This document shows, piece after piece, positions 63,613-64,000 of a stretch of DNA of 64,000 bases. Location of the stretch: positions 62,001 to 126,000 of the forward strand of contig NZ_FNPF01000008.1 of the NCBI RefSeq assembly GCF_900107235.1, given 5' to 3'. This stretch comes from Citreimonas salinaria. Lineage in GTDB: Bacteria > Pseudomonadota > Alphaproteobacteria > Rhodobacterales > Rhodobacteraceae. Position numbers and translations under genes: made by a program. A model generated the notes under the pieces. It was not told the origin of the DNA, ran no database searches, and worked only from the letters and a program-made list of their open reading frames with translations. Positions within the stretch are counted from its first letter, which is position 1. Each line of letters opens with the position of its first letter.

Positions 63613-64000
63613 ATGACCAATGTTGTGAAGGCGGCCCTGACTGGCGCGCTGATCTTCGGCGCAGCCGGCGCTGGCGCGCAGGAATTCTTCGTCGGCGAGG
63701 CCGGGCCGAACCGAGGCGCGCGGGGCGAATCGCTCAACTACTTCGCCGAGCAGGTCGAGGAGAAGTCTGGCGGCGAGATGGCGCTGAACATCCAGTGGGG
63801 CGGCGCGCTCTTCAAGGCTGGCGCGGCGCTGTCGGGCATCGCCGACGGCGTGGCCGACATGGGCACGATCATCGCGGTCTACTTTCCGCAGGAAATGGCG
63901 CCCTACCGGATCGCCGACATGCCGCTGGAAAGCTCGGATGCGTGGGTCGGCATGAAGGCCACCGACGAGATCATGCGCAACAACGAGCAGATTGCCGAAC
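63613..64000 (+). CDS. dctP: TRAP transporter solute-binding protein, DctP family (3' truncated by window edge)
   Basis: The first 129 residues are in the window. A signal peptide (MTNVVKAALTGALIFGAAGA) is followed by EFFVGEAGPNRGARGESLNY and FAEQVEEKSGGEMALNIQWG, the family start with the typical EGG..FAE..V...SGG pattern. Then GGALFKAGAALSGIADGVAD and MGTIIAVYFPQEMAPYRIAD appear. It would bind an organic acid in the periplasm for a TRAP permease, whose genes should follow downstream. GGGAGGAGGAA precedes the ATG. Confidence 0.9.
   Translation, partial: MTNVVKAALTGALIFGAAGAGAQEFFVGEAGPNRGARGESLNYFAEQVEEKSGGEMALNIQWGGALFKAGAALSGIADGVADMGTIIAVYFPQEMAPYRIADMPLESSDAWVGMKATDEIMRNNEQIAE

Overview
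This window is a 64 kb piece of a high-GC (roughly two-thirds G+C) alphaproteobacterial chromosome. Gene content and order point to the Rhodobacterales (Rhodobacteraceae/Roseobacteraceae). The main clues are a PccR/ScfR-type regulator beside propionyl-CoA carboxylase genes, a short prolyl-tRNA synthetase, glyQ and glyS separated by two small membrane-protein genes, an isolated aa3-type ctaD, a TRAP solute-binding gene and a CtrA-type TTAA-N7-TTAA site. It is ordinary core chromosome: I see no insertion sequence, prophage, CRISPR array, rRNA or integrase. One RNA gene is clear, tRNA-Leu(GAG).

Layout. 1-11 kb: the 3' end of hppD, a PilM/GspL-to-PilP-like membrane protein, a SIMPL protein, metY, a DUF421 membrane protein, a glycosyltransferase-like protein, a UPF0173 hydrolase, gatC-gatA, a lipoprotein and a cell-wall amidase. 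11-24 kb: the propionyl-CoA/methylmalonyl-CoA region, with pccR and an MFS exporter transcribed away from pccB, then four small unknown genes (two of them lipoproteins), pccA, a DUF4174 protein on the opposite strand, methylmalonyl-CoA mutase, and VOC, GNAT and J-domain genes. 24-30 kb: ppx, ppk1, hda and an AI-2E family permease on the minus strand, closely packed or overlapping. 30-41 kb: proS, then glmM-folP-folB, sleB, a PPDK-like protein with a divergent nucleotide-binding half, and a secreted trypsin-fold protein that has lost its catalytic triad. 41-46 kb: glyQ, two membrane proteins and glyS, the last with a conspicuous low-GC patch. 46-56 kb: a DMT transporter, ilvC divergent from two overlapping Lrp genes, CHAD, UbiH-type, GntR, a MshEN-GT2 glycosyltransferase, carA and yqeY. 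56-64 kb: a glycosyltransferase, DUF2244, ctaD, lipB, tRNA-Leu, a hybrid sensor kinase, a tandem NTF2-like protein and the start of a TRAP dctP gene.

How the parts work together. PccB and PccA carboxylate propionyl-CoA, and the mutase isomerises methylmalonyl-CoA to succinyl-CoA; the epimerase and the G-protein chaperone are not in the window. PccR-like sites (TTTGC repeats) lie in front of pccB and of pccR itself. Ppk1 and Ppx make and degrade polyphosphate and share a transcription unit with the replication regulator Hda. FolP and FolB serve folate synthesis and GlmM serves peptidoglycan precursor synthesis. GlyQ and GlyS form glycyl-tRNA synthetase.

I found no clearly new multi-gene system. 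The best leads are the uncharacterised small genes inside the pcc locus, the c-di-GMP-type MshEN glycosyltransferase behind a perfect CtrA-type site, the catalytically dead protease, the PPDK-like protein, the extended FolB, the tandem IclR-like operator before dctP, and the low-GC patch in glyS.
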